From assembly GCA_004835665.1 (NCBI GenBank), contig RBKR01000024.1, positions 1 through 64,000 of the forward strand: 64,000 nt of DNA, read 5' to 3'. The notes below the pieces were generated by a model. The model saw only the letters and a program-made list of their open reading frames with translations. It made no database searches and was not told the origin of the DNA. Shown in pieces: positions 41,640-52,560 of this stretch. Positions within the stretch are counted from its first letter, which is position 1. Every line of letters begins with the position of its first letter. Both the position numbers and the translations under genes were made by a program. This stretch comes from Phoma sp. XZ068. Taxonomy: Eukaryota > Ascomycota > Dothideomycetes > Pleosporales > Didymellaceae.

Positions 41640-43490
41640 GACAACTACGGCCGTGCTACGGTTGCAAATCAAGGTACTACAGCCTAGTTTCTCTATCGGC
41701 TCCCATGTGTTTAGCTAATGCTAGTACAGATATATTCACCACAGCTGGGATTGGCATCACGCCCAAACAAGCACAGCAACGTCAGCCAAGCCAAGGCACG
41801 CCCCAACCAGATAAACCAAGTTGCAAAATGGACAAAGAAGGGCTAATTTCAGAACCAGCCGAGCCTAAATCTTGGAACAAACCAGGTGAGTGAATATGCA
41901 AGCTGGGAACTTTTCACTAAATCATTATAGAACAATCTTAAGTCGTGAATGGCGTTGCGACTAGACAGCCATCCTCTACAATGCCAGACACCGCATCTGA
42001 TTTAGCTTCAAGCTTACAAGATGATTTTCAGGATGTGGTTGCTAATGTTGAAGCTCATCGTTCGGGAGGAGAGAGGGCAGTCGTTGCCACAAGCACATAC
42101 AGCACCCTAGAGGACGAGGTAGGAGCTTCTCCCGGTGAGTAATCTGACAACACAGAGAAGAGGCAAAGCTGACATATTCTACAAGAATATACAGTGGGGG
42201 GGGGGGGGGGGAAAGTCACTTTGTGGCGATTCTGCTGAGACTGAAGAGCTTTCAGCACGCAAAAGGACTCGGACATGCTCTGCTGACACATACACTCCAT
42301 TGAAAAGAGTACCAAGTTCTATGGCTGGAAAAATTCCACACAGCTTCGGCCAGGAAATCGTAGGAAAGCTTCGCAAACCGTGCAGGAAAGCTTCGAGCAC
42401 CGAAAATCCATACCGAATTCTGAATCATCTCCTCCGTCCCTGGGTAGCGGCTGCCTCCAAAATATCCAAAATACTCGTAGCATCGATGAATGGCAGAACG
42501 ACACCGACTACAGTAGCAGCTATTCTCCGAGCTATGGGATCGACAAGAATATGGCACTGCCAAAACGCTGTCTCGAAGGAGAAGCGCCGCGTCCCGACTG
42601 AGTGTCAATCAGTACAACACAAGAGAAAATTCTAAGTCAAAGATTCGTACAGACCGCGATGCTGACATCGATTTTGGGGATGGCGAGAGCATTGCAGCTG
42701 AGTTGACTCCGCCCTTCAGGCAGCCACAGGAGATTTCGCAGGCCGAGTCTCGGCAGCATCAGCTTTACAGTCGTGCTTCTGGGAAGACAAATACTCACCG
42801 CGACGAACTATTCGCATGCGACCAGACTGGAGCACTGCTTCTAAAAGAAAGCTACGAAACTCTGCCACGCTTCAATCAAAGGCTCTCCCGATTAGCAAAG
42901 CTCTAGATTAAGACTCTTGTCGAACAAGAGTAAGCGCTTTGTACGAACCGGATGTTGATCACACAACTGCTTGTGACACCTATGAGATATGCAACCTTGC
43001 TTCTCACTCTATGGTGTATGGTTCATCAATCTTGGTGGCAACTTTGCGGTCTCTGAAACCGCAGTCTTCACAATCAACAGCAATACCAGACTTGGAGTCC
43101 TTTAGTGGGAAATTTCAAACTCTCCACAGGACCCAACTGTCGAAAAACTCTTAGCTGGTTGTCGGCCACGAAGCCAATGATGACAAGTTCCCCTTACATG
43201 CCCGTCAGAACGAGATACCTCTCAGTGCAGCTAGACACCCCAGCACTCCATGGGATGCTGTTGGGTATGAGGTCAGCAGCGCAGAAGACAGCTGGACCGA
43301 AGTGGATGATGATCATAGTGTTGCTGACACCAGGTCTCGGCGTACGCGTGAACCATGGAAAGAGTCGGACAGTCTGCGTCTACTTGCATATAGGGACAAG
43401 GAGAACATGATTGGTCTGAGATGTGTAAGTGCTTTCCTGGCCGATCAGAAGGCGCTGTAAAGACGCATTACTACACTCTGCATAAGGGGA
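41640..43490 (+). pseudogene. Multi-exon gene ending in a SANT/Myb-like domain, disrupted
   Basis: Short exons are separated by good GTGAGT..TAG introns (for example 41885-41929 and near 42134-42184). The text is low-complexity Ser/Thr/Pro-rich (IPNSESSPPS, SIDEWQNDTDYSSSYSP). Near the end is a SANT/Myb-like helix set: PWKESDSLRLLAYRD, then in a shifted frame GEHDWSEMCKCFPGRSEGAV and KTHYYTLHKG, with the Trp-Trp-Tyr spacing of that fold. Frame disruptions occur at a G16 run (42196-42211), around 42430 and near 43395. A DNA-binding role is suggested by the SANT fold. Whether the gene is host-derived or from a mobile element is unclear. Confidence 0.5.
42196..42211. repeat. Poly-G run of 16
   Basis: Sixteen consecutive G residues inside the presumed third or fourth exon of the SANT-domain gene. 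Length change here would shift the downstream frame. Such runs are also frequent sites of sequencing error. Confidence 0.9.
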
Positions 43491-43912
43491 GACTTTGAGA
43501 TCATACTGCCTTAAGCTTGCAAGAATTTGCTACGATCTCGCGACGGGCATAAGAGGCGAATGATTAGATGGTTTAGTAGAGATAACGAAACTGTACAAGT
43601 CAGCGACTGGGTCGCGCTTCGCTGTCACGTCTCAGATTGACTGTTGTGATGAGGCGCCTGTCCCGAGCGCTAGGTACCGGTAAGCGCTCGCGTAGCTTAA
43701 GCCAGTAAAATGTGCAACTACCCGCTGATATGAACAGTTCCACCAATCGTCTTGCTACGGAAAGGTCGCTCAGTTTTGCAGCAATGGTGCTCTTATTGAG
43801 CAAAAATGGGTTGAGCTGAACATAAAACAGCTTGGAGCGCTGTATCATTCTTCAGCCATCTTACCTCTTGTTCGCTCCGCCACAGTGCTACACTACACGA
43901 TCAGTTGTTACC

Positions 43913-44608
43913 ATGGGGCTTCTTTCCGACGCCATCGAAGAGAACAACAGCAAGACAGTCGCTATCAACAAGTCTGATTGGACGGTCTTCTACTCCGCCG
44001 ACTATCCGAAAACCATAGGAGTCAAGGGCCTCTCTGCCTGCTCGGTCTTCGCAATTATTTCGCCACACGCCGCCGTTGTCGCTCACATTGGGCCGAACAT
44101 ATTGGGTTCAACTAGCCCAACATCCTTCATCGAGCTCGCTGAAGAATTGACGAACAAAGCCGTCCGCACCTGTCTTGACAATCCACAACTTTTCCCACCA
44201 GAGAGCAAGACATACATTGTCTGTGCAACGCTCAACAACAATATCGTTACTGCTCCCGAGCAACTGCGTGTCATGTATCGCGGCGTCAGATCGCTGCCCC
44301 ATGCTAGTGTTCAGTGGCACTACGAGCGGTCGAACCAAGCACTTATTGACAACGACACACATCTAGGAACAGTTTTCATCGACGGTCGAAGCGGATCGCC
44401 TCGAGTCTACGTAGAGGATAGAGATATCACAGACGTTCCTGAGAATGCTCCAACATGGAGAGTCGCCGTTGAAAATGGTCAAACGCGGTATCAACTAACA
44501 ATTAGCAATATTGTCATTGAGTCGCAAACCAACCCCCCTGCCAACCAGTGGGTTCTCAATGGACAGAAGTGGATTATGTGGAACGGGCACAGCTGGGCGA
44601 GTCAGTAG
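43913..44608 (+). CDS. Conserved-looking unknown protein, 231 aa
   Basis: Intact single-exon gene. The start at 43913 (ACCATGG context, MGLLSDAIEENN) is preferred to an in-frame ATG at 43832, which would add 27 unlikely residues. Residues about 20-170 look like one alpha/beta domain (GLSACSVFAIISPHAAVVAH, SFIELAEELTNKAV, KTYIVCATLNNN, GTVFIDGRSGSPRVYVEDRD), followed by a Trp-rich C-terminus (WVLNGQKWIMWNGHSWASQ). The Gly-x-x-x-Cys then His-Ile pattern recalls CheD-type glutamine deamidases, but this is a weak resemblance and may be chance. No signal peptide or membrane segment. The good codon use and intactness argue for a functional host gene. Confidence 0.8.
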   Translation: MGLLSDAIEENNSKTVAINKSDWTVFYSADYPKTIGVKGLSACSVFAIISPHAAVVAHIGPNILGSTSPTSFIELAEELTNKAVRTCLDNPQLFPPESKTYIVCATLNNNIVTAPEQLRVMYRGVRSLPHASVQWHYERSNQALIDNDTHLGTVFIDGRSGSPRVYVEDRDITDVPENAPTWRVAVENGQTRYQLTISNIVIESQTNPPANQWVLNGQKWIMWNGHSWASQ

Positions 44609-44691
44609 TAGCCATGAATATCATTGGATTTGGGTAGTTTGAGCTATATCTACACAAGCGCGTGCAATGTGACGATGAAGTATCTTCCAGC

Positions 44692-46848
44692 CTACGGGCT
44701 CAGAAGCCGTACAGTACCGGATCGTTGTTTGCTTCTCGCTACATCCAGGGCTGTGCGGCCTCTGTTAGAGACGATTGTGGCGTCGGCACCTCTTGAAAGC
44801 AGATACGCCACAATATCGTCTCTACCCTGCTCAGCTGCATTGAATAAAGCTGTTCCGGCTTCCCCTATTCCCCATTCTAGCCATGAACGCTCATCATTTC
44901 GGAACCAGATGCTATCGATTGGACAACCTAAGTTTAGCAAAAGCTCGACAACCTCAAGGCTGTCTTCACCTCTTCTTTGCATAGCAAAATGGAGTAGCTG
45001 CCCATGCTGGATACCGCTACTGCTGCGGTCGAGCAACAGTCTGATTGTGGACATCGGAGCACGGCAGATCGCTACCGACACTGGTGTGACGTCAAATTCC
45101 CCTCTTGCGTCGGCTGAGGCTCCCTTGCTCAGCAGCCAACGAGAAAAGTGCTCGTCATAGATGAAGCTCCTGACCATCATTAGCTGTGCTGGTATCGCGT
45201 CTGTTGGTGTGCTTACCCAAGACGCGGATATTTCGAGCCTTGATCAGTCTGGCAAACGTCCCAGCCAAAGTTGATAAAAATCTGTGCTACAGCTGGCGAC
45301 TTAACGCAAGAGGTCACTAGGTGAGGCGTCCAATTCTCGCACAGGAAAAGAAGAACATCGAGGTGGTTAGCCTTCGCTGCATCACTGAACGCACCGGAAA
45401 CGCCGACCAAACTATCCTTCGGATGGTGGACTCTGATATGTTGCAAGATGGTGATGACGTCGGCAAGCCTACCTGCTCTAGTGGCTGCGCGTAGGTTCTC
45501 TACTTGAGTTGACACTGAGAGCGGTTGAGAGGACTGTGCCGCCACATGAGTGAAAGCGTTTGGAAGCAACAGACGGGCGATATCAGTGAAGCGCGTTGGG
45601 ACATCTTCATTGATGAGGCTAACACCTGCAACCTTGAGTAAGTGCAGGACAGCTTCACATGCTTTTGTAGACACGGCGCCAGCAACAGCTAAAAGCAGTG
45701 CGCGTTGTTCATATTGCAGGAATGCCAAAAGGCTCTTCATGATTTCCATGTTACCAAACCCGGCGGCCCAGAAGAGACTGTCCGTGTAGCGTGTAGAGTC
45801 GGAGACGGACAGGTGAGACATTATGGTATGGAACGCTTGCTCGTGGTTTTCCAAGCATGCGTCGTTCATTGCTGTCACAAGCAAAGCTTCTCCGATCTCT
45901 GATTGGATCTTTGGCAAATAGGTTTGCAGCAACGCCTGCTGGTCACATTCTGCAGCCATTCGCAGGAAACGTAGCCAAAACTCTCTCTTCGCTGCCGGAG
46001 TGAGGTCTGCTCGTCTGGAGTCTAGTAACAGCCTAACAGATGCTGCCTGATTGCTCCTGACCATGCGGATAACAGCGTCATCGTATATAGTCCTAGCGAT
46101 GCGGTCTTTGTGATTGAGCAGTTTGGCCAGCACGCGCTTATGGCCAGCAGAGGCGGCAGCTTCGACGGCATTCATGAGACGAAGTCCAGCAAGATGTTCG
46201 TAGGTCTCCCAGTCCCAGTTGTCAAGGAGAAGATGTACCATTGCTAAAGATCCAGACGACGCCGCTGTAGCCAGAGGTTCTCCAAAGAGTGGCGTACTTG
46301 AAGTAGCATTGACTTTGTCTTCTAAGAGTTTCCGTACCTCAACATCCTTGTCTGCCCCGACAGCTGCTACGAGAGCATTGTCCTTGATCGTTGCAAGTGG
46401 GAGGCACTTTTGTTTCTCCGCGGTAAGGCAGTCAAGAATCTTCCAGTACATCATTGTTTTCGCGGCGGATGTTTCAAGAACTTGCACGTATCGACTCCGG
46501 AGGTCAGACTTGGCGTAGCCAGCGAGATAGTCCGCGGTGCAATTGATAGCGTAGCAAAGCACTAGCTCATCTGTGTTTCCAAGCAACATCTTTGAGTGAA
46601 CAAGTCTTTGTATCATAGCCTCACTAAGTTTTCTTTGAAGGAGAATTGCTTTCGGCAGGCGAAAGATTGAATTCTGGACAATTGAGTCGAACTGACCTAG
46701 ATCTTGTTAGGCTGGTAGTTCAACAGCTATCTTAAGGCAACATACGACATGTTTCCCGGAGTTTGGTAGCGTTTTGCAATTCAGTTTGTTGCACAGCAAT
46801 ATCGATCACTAGTTGCAAGAGCTCAGCTGGCAGCTTAAGCATAAACAT
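44692..46848 (-). CDS. F-box-like ankyrin-repeat protein
   Basis: Three exons: 46746-46848, 45217-46696 and 44692-45169, joined by introns 46697-46745 (GTATGT..TAG) and 45170-45216 (GTAAGC..CAG). The joined length is 2,061 nt, an exact multiple of three, giving 686 aa without a stop. The N-terminus MFMLKLPAELLQLVIDIAVQ has the F-box-like LPxELL opening. Ankyrin-type helices follow (SGSLAMVHLLLDN, EAAASAGHKRVLAKLLNHKD, NMEIMKSLLAFL) and clear repeats stand at the C-terminus (GTALFNAAEQGRDDIVAYLL, SRGADATIVSNRGRTALDVA). Such proteins are usually adaptors, possibly for SCF ubiquitin ligases. The target is unknown. Confidence 0.85.
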
Positions 46849-47825
46849 TGCAACCGCGAAGCAAGACTTGAGCGTGCAATGTGCCTCGCTTCTAGGCTGT
46901 TTGCCCAGAATCGAGGAGCTAGCTTCAAGCACCTACAAGTGCGATGCCGGCCCGTTTCCACAATGCAAATAGCACAGCGATACCAGCAGGTAATTTTGAT
47001 CCTTAGTAGGTTAGAGGCGCCGTATGCAAATGAGAATGCAGGTAGCGATTGCAGAGGAGCAATGCGAAGGGAAGCTGACGTGGTCAGAGGGGCGCTTGGA
47101 GGATTATCTTAAAAAGAACGTTACTAACCTAATTTGTAATAGCCCCGCAGTTTACCCGTAGCCGCTGAGGCTTAGATGTGTTTCTGTCGGAATCAACATT
47201 GATTAGGCCCGCTCTGATGAGTTGGCGGGGTCGATCGTCGATCCCTGGCGGAACAAGACCGTCATCGCACATCACGTGTGATTAGTACAGTTTCTTCTTT
47301 ACATGCGAGGTTGTATACTTGCTCTCCACATTGACTCAGAATCACGGTTCTGTGCTATTTTCCCGATGCGTATGAAGCGCACACTTTCGGACCTGCGTTA
47401 GGTCAATCAGTGATGCGCTCCATGCATGCAGGCTGGAGGTATGACAGCCAGAGTACAGCTCTGGTCCAATTATTTGCAAGGCGATGCGGACATGACCCCA
47501 AGGACGAGCCAGTCTGTCCGATACTCCCAAAGCCTCGATTGTCGCCAATAGCTAAAATGCCTGCAAGTGCGATCTGAACTGCAGGCATCTCAGCGAGAGT
47601 TAGTATGCCGCCGTACCTGCAACCTCATCTGACAGGAAGTACAGTACTAGGTCAAAAGTTTTGGCAGGTTGAGCTTTGGCCACCCCACCAACCAACACCG
47701 TCAACCATACTCACAGCCTCGCAAGCTTCTCATGATGCACCCCTGAGCATCTCTACTTTACACTTTCTGCCCTTCGCTTCTACAGGCTACAGCTAAACAG
47801 ATGAGACGAACGTCCCACTGCTACC
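46849..47825. other. Intergenic, no feature seen
   Basis: About 980 bp between the divergent ankyrin gene and the gene starting at 47826. Both promoters must lie here. No repeat, RNA or additional coding motif was recognised. Confidence 0.5.
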
Positions 47826-49704
47826 ATGCCGAGATGCCCCCCACTTCACAGCTACTTGAAGGCTCAGGCGGCAGAAGAAGGCAGACGGGGCATCCTCGCA
47901 GATGACCCTAATTTCCATTATCTGCTGGGCTTCGAGAAAGACAACGTAGAGTCATTGCCTGTGAAGACGTACATCCGCCGGCTGTGGCTGGCGTTCCAAA
48001 GCAGCGAGCACTCGTCCCTGCCAAGGTGTTTTCTCGACCCGGAGGCAGAAAGATTTGCGAAAGAAGTCGAAGAATGGGTTTCTGATTTCGTCAAAGACGA
48101 AGACCGCTTGGCATTAGAGATTGCGAAAGATCCACTAGTTGTCGACGAGAAGACTAAAGAAACTCGCAGCGCATTCCTAAAGGACGCTGCGCGTACACTG
48201 CTTGTTACAAGAGAATGGGGAGACCACCTCTGGGGAAGTAGAACATTTTGCAAAACGCGAAACGAGAGCCTGGCGATGACAAGCCTCCAAAGTGGCCGCG
48301 GGATCAAGACTTGTGAGTTACTTAGTTGATCTTCAAAAGCCAAGGCTCAACCACTTCTAGCATTATACAGACTGTTCGCCATTGGCTGGCCGCGCGACTG
48401 CAAGATAAACTACAGAACCCAAAACAGGCGAAGAAGATCCCTCGGATCGAGTGCCCGGAAGGTCCGCATCAGAGGAGAGTGTCTCTCGCTGCAGTGTTCC
48501 CGGGTACAACACTATACGACTCAGAAGAGGAGGCTGTAGATTTGGTCGCACGAGAGTCGGTAGACGTGACAGAAGAAGCCACTCAGTCACAGCGCCACGA
48601 GGAACATCCCCTACGCCGAAGGTCTACGAGATGGCGCAAACCCTCAGCACGTGCGATTGACATTGGAGAATTGCAGACAATGTGCCCAGACTCTACTGTT
48701 ACACAGCTTCGGTCTGTGTCACAAGCTGGCCAGCGACAATGTTTTTGGACAGGGACCACCAGGGTTTCTTCGTTGTCTCATCCCAAACCTGCAGATGCAC
48801 CGTCGCAATCATCAGATCAGCACTCAGACAACGTTAAGCTCAGCCCTGCTGTACCTAGGTTAGCTTCCGTTGCTCCTTCGAGCTTGAAGAGGAAGCGAGG
48901 CGTCAAGGACGTGGAGCCTAGCAGAACAGCCTCGAACGCGAGATTAAAGTCGACGGAATTATTGCCCACAGCCGCACCCAGCCTAGTCGTTTCACAGGTG
49001 CCATCTGGGAGCGTGCATGGATCTCCGACTGGACTTGACTCAGCTCCCGTCCAGGACTTGATAGGGCTGCACACTGTTCATGACGGAAGCAACGGTCCAC
49101 GTGAACTTATGCCTCCGACCAGACACACAGTCTCCCAGGATCACACTCATCCAGATCGCGGCCCACGGGTGTCTAAAGTAATGCAGCGCCGTGCTAAAAT
49201 CTTCATAGTCCGGCAGGACCAATGTCGGCAATCAATTGACATTGAATCTGATTTCGTCCGTGACCAGAATGGTGAAGGAAGCTGCGAGACACATTGCTCT
49301 CACTGTCGCAGGGCAGCGCCATGTCCTTCGGCATACGAATCTCACACAGGCGAGGACCGGTGTACAGTACGGGGAAAGCCGACAGCATCACAGCTCAGAA
49401 CTCGACGTCGCGGGGTTTGTTTGGAGTAATGAAGCGCGACACATCCAAATCGTTCGTCTCTCCTCGCGGTCAAAGTATAGCATGTGAAAGAGTGTCGGAG
49501 GTTCCAGGGCCAAAAAAGGCTGTGCACATAAGCGTTACGGTCACGACTTCGAATCGACAAGTGGCGCAGTGGAAGCGACACGCGTCTGACAGACGACGTG
49601 ATCACACTGCTAGAGCGGCAACGCTCAGAGCGGACGATTTGGATATCGACTTCGCACTGTTCGGGGATCCCAGTGCTGATGAGCTACTTGAGGATTTGTC
49701 CTAA
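47826..49704 (+). CDS. Hypothetical multi-exon gene, structure uncertain
   Basis: Begins MPRCPPLHSYLKAQAAEEGR after a TACC-ATG context. The first about 140 codons look folded (DDPNFHYLLGFEKDN, VKTYIRRLWLAFQSSE). Past WGDHLWGS the frame must change to continue as DDKPPKWPRDQD, then an intron at about 48312-48359 (GTGAGT..TAG) leads to TVRHWLAARLQDKLQ. A long Ser/Arg/Pro-rich, probably disordered region follows. Another frame change or unseen intron near 49370 is needed to reach the acidic end ADDLDIDFALFGDPSADELL. I do not recognise the family. It is either a real gene with an intron I have misplaced or a gene with one or two frameshifts. Confidence 0.45.
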
Positions 49705-51830
49705 GACAAGATTTCCTGTAAGTGCTGAACCTCTGAAGAGCACGAGATATATTGTTGGACGAGGATACCCAGAAAACAACACGGCCACCACGGTCAAGGA
49801 CTCCTTATACTATGTGACATTTCTCCTCGCAACTTCCAAGAGAGTCGAAGCGAAGACGAAATGACTACTGGACACGAAGGAAACGCCACGATCCATGACC
49901 ATCGAAGAGGGTATGTCGCTTCAAGCGGACAGCTGGAAAGCCGCGCAGCTATGAGTAGTCCTCGAGATCCCGCTTCGCACTCTTACTCGCTCTCCAGATA
50001 GGCAACGACACAATGTCGTGTGGGGCTTCGCTACGAACGTTACAAGCGCTCCTTGACAAGTTGATAGTTTCGCTCGCACAGACGCGTACATGCGTCGAGA
50101 GCGCGTGCATTCATGCGACGCGTCATCAACCAATCATGATCTTTCGTTCTCTGCAAGTAACAGTGTACACAAGTCATGTATGAGAGACCTACGAGCAGCG
50201 AGCGAGACTCCCGACCTTCAAAGTGGTACAGTATCGCAAATGCACCAGAATGCGTCATTGTAATGGTCTCTGCATACACACCATCACGCGTGGCTGCTTG
50301 TCGCGTCGCAGCCTGTTTCGTGGTCAACACGCCCTTAGGGTTCGAACAAAGAAAGTGATGGCCACATGACAGTCGTAAAAGCATGCAGACAGGGCGATCG
50401 CGGGAGCAATGATACAGTTGGCACGGTCTGGGCAAGGGTGACGCGTGGCAATCGGTACAGTACAAGCATCTCCAGGTCGCGTAGCTTAGCAACGCGCGAA
50501 TGCTGTTGCTTAGCATCATCATGGTGGCGCTTACCATCGGAAAGATACTGATGGTAAGCGCCGTTGTCAGCACAGCACAAGCGTCAGCATGATGTTCTTA
50601 GCGTGGAGGTGCTGAAGGTCAGCACGATTTGATTATCATTATCGTCAAGCTAAATGTAGAAAGAATGTCACCTTTTTCAGCCGTTAATGTCGTGTTTATC
50701 AGCTTTAGGCACAATACCTACTCATCATTGCGTGTCACAGAAACATTGTAAGCCAAAATGGCCGCATATAGGAAGCCATGTACGAGAATGTTCGATCATA
50801 AGGGTGGAGGAGCTGCTGATGACAGAGACAGCTGCGTGGTTGTCACATCAGTGGAAAAAAAAGCCCAGCACGATCATCCACTCGCTGCGGAGCCACAAGC
50901 CTTTAACGATAATGAGCCATCATATCACAAGTAGTATTCCGCGAAGGACAATGCGCGGGACATCGACGGTCCCCTCATGAACCTTATCGGAGCAAGCGAG
51001 ACGTTGTGCGGCCCCGCGACGAATACATTGGTTGACATCATAGCCCCTGCACTAAGCCCTACCACTGACTCGCACTGCTTACAAAGTAGCTTAGCCAGGA
51101 GCTGGGTGGAGCAATACACGGTAGAGGACTGCTTGTCACAAGGCTTTTGCAATGACAGTGATCGGTGTGCAACACGTGCCTGTCAGCGCTGTGTGCATCG
51201 GGCATGAGCGACATATTTGTGGAACAATGATCAAAACGATGGTGACAGAGGAGTAAACAAAGCGAGCGCGGAACCTAATACTCAGGTGATAAGCTAAGCG
51301 ACCGGCCGGCGGACCAGTAAACGTGGACCCCACCATTTTCCCCATTACCTGTCGCCACCACTACACCACAAGGAACGTGCATAGCTGGAACCGTATAGGA
51401 AACACCAACCAAGCAACTAGGTATAAGAAGTTACATGACAAACAGCGAAAAGGAACACCCACGGAAAGCACGAGAGCACATCTACTAGTGGTCGTAACGG
51501 TCTCTATGGGTTATCACGCACCCCCTCGTGTTGATTTGGCGTCTGCAGAGCCGCAGCTGGGCCCTGACGACACTTACGACCGGATTTCTTGAGCAAGCTA
51601 CTTCAATTGACACGTCCACTACATGCAGTAGTAGCCATGTGCTCCTAACGCAGTCACGCAGTGCTTTGCCATGGGTAATGCATGCGAGGACTGCCAAGGC
51701 GCGGCAATTGCTCCAATTATTGTGTCCAAATGACTTTTCAATTGGTAGTTTGCCTAGCTGACAGCTGACACGGCGTGACAAGTGTCCCCACCGCCCCACT
51801 TTATTCTCGACAGCCAACTATCCCCATAGG
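49705..51830. other. Gene-free stretch with one strong hairpin
   Basis: About 2.1 kb without a supported gene. The longest open frame (50573-50040, minus) has an erratic composition and no motif. The only notable structure is the perfect 13-bp inverted repeat at 50526-50562. Confidence 0.5.
50526..50562. repeat. Perfect 13-bp hairpin
   Basis: GGCGCTTACCATC at 50526-50538 is the exact reverse complement of GATGGTAAGCGCC at 50550-50562, with an 11-bp loop. It lies in otherwise featureless sequence. It could be a folded non-coding element or the scar of a small mobile element. Confidence 0.85.
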
Positions 51831-51832
51831 CC

Positions 51833-52110
51833 TACGTCGTGCCGCAGGAGGTGTGTAATCGGTGGGAAGACAACGGGCGAGGGCGGTATCAGAGGGCGGA
51901 GGGGAGGGATTTTCAGTGCCGGGGGGTGTTGGTGGCAGGGTTGATGGGGTTGGCGTACGGAGGCAAGGGAGAGATGAAGGAGCGATCGTGCGAGCGGTTG
52001 GAGAAGCAGGGAGTTGATGTGAGTTCGATAAAGGATGTAGTGAAGTAATTGGGGCACAAACAGCGGTTGGAGATGATAGAGAGCAACGGGTTGGTGGGGA
52101 GTTGTTGAAT
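51833..52110 (+). pseudogene. TLH helicase C-terminal fossil, inverted
   Basis: The plus strand reads VPQEVCNRWEDNGRGRYQ, CRGVLVAGLMGLAYGGKG and, past a stop, LGHKQRLEMIESNGLV. These line up in order with the very end of the intact TLH (VPQEICNSWEPNEKGKYR, YSGVLSAGLTGIVFGYTE, LGKKQPLDNVESNNLV). Only the last about 90 residues survive, with a stop after KDVVK. Orientation is opposite to the intact gene: the C-terminus points to higher coordinates. The sequence is G-rich, unlike its surroundings. Confidence 0.85.
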
Positions 52111-52145
52111 AACGCGGTTGACACTATATGCCTAAACTGTACTGA

Positions 52146-52275
52146 TGGGGTAGGGTTAGGTTGCCCCCAGGGGCGAAAATGGTGGTTCCCCCTGGGGTCA
52201 AGCAATGCCAAGACTTGTTGCCAGCTCTTCCCACCAGGGGTAGCTTCCGTCCTTTGCCCCCAGGGGCAAGAGGTC
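52146..52275. repeat. TTAGGG-like patch plus GCCCCCAGGGGC palindromes
   Basis: About 40 bp after the TLH fossil comes GGGGTAGGGTTAGG (G-strand telomere-like on plus, 52147-52160). It is followed by the palindromic core GCCCCCAGGGGC at 52163-52174 and again at 52256-52267, with partial versions CCCCCTGGGG at 52189 and CCAGGGG near 52238. The palindromes are in no recognised element. Confidence 0.7.
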
Positions 52276-52560
52276 TGTGCTAGGATTCGCGAACTCTCAA
52301 CCTGCTCATGGCTAGTTCAGCTACTTGCAGCTCCTTCACAACCAACTTTCGTCTTCAAAGACACCGCCCAACTCGAACCCTCTGACTCTGACAAAAGCGA
52401 CACTGCGATGAGGCGCAAAGGCGCAGACGTCTCAACTGAGACAAGAAAAAGGCAACGTACGGAATTTCTTTGTACGGATAGTTGTCCATGGCAAAGCTAG
52501 AACAGGTCCCAGGGATTTGAACAAATATGCGTCGTTAGAGTGAGCGATGAATGAATTATG

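Noticed and set aside
50040..50573. 177-codon minus-strand frame
   Set aside because: Erratic composition with many Cys/Arg/Thr, overlaps the hairpin, and shows no motif or homologous neighbour.
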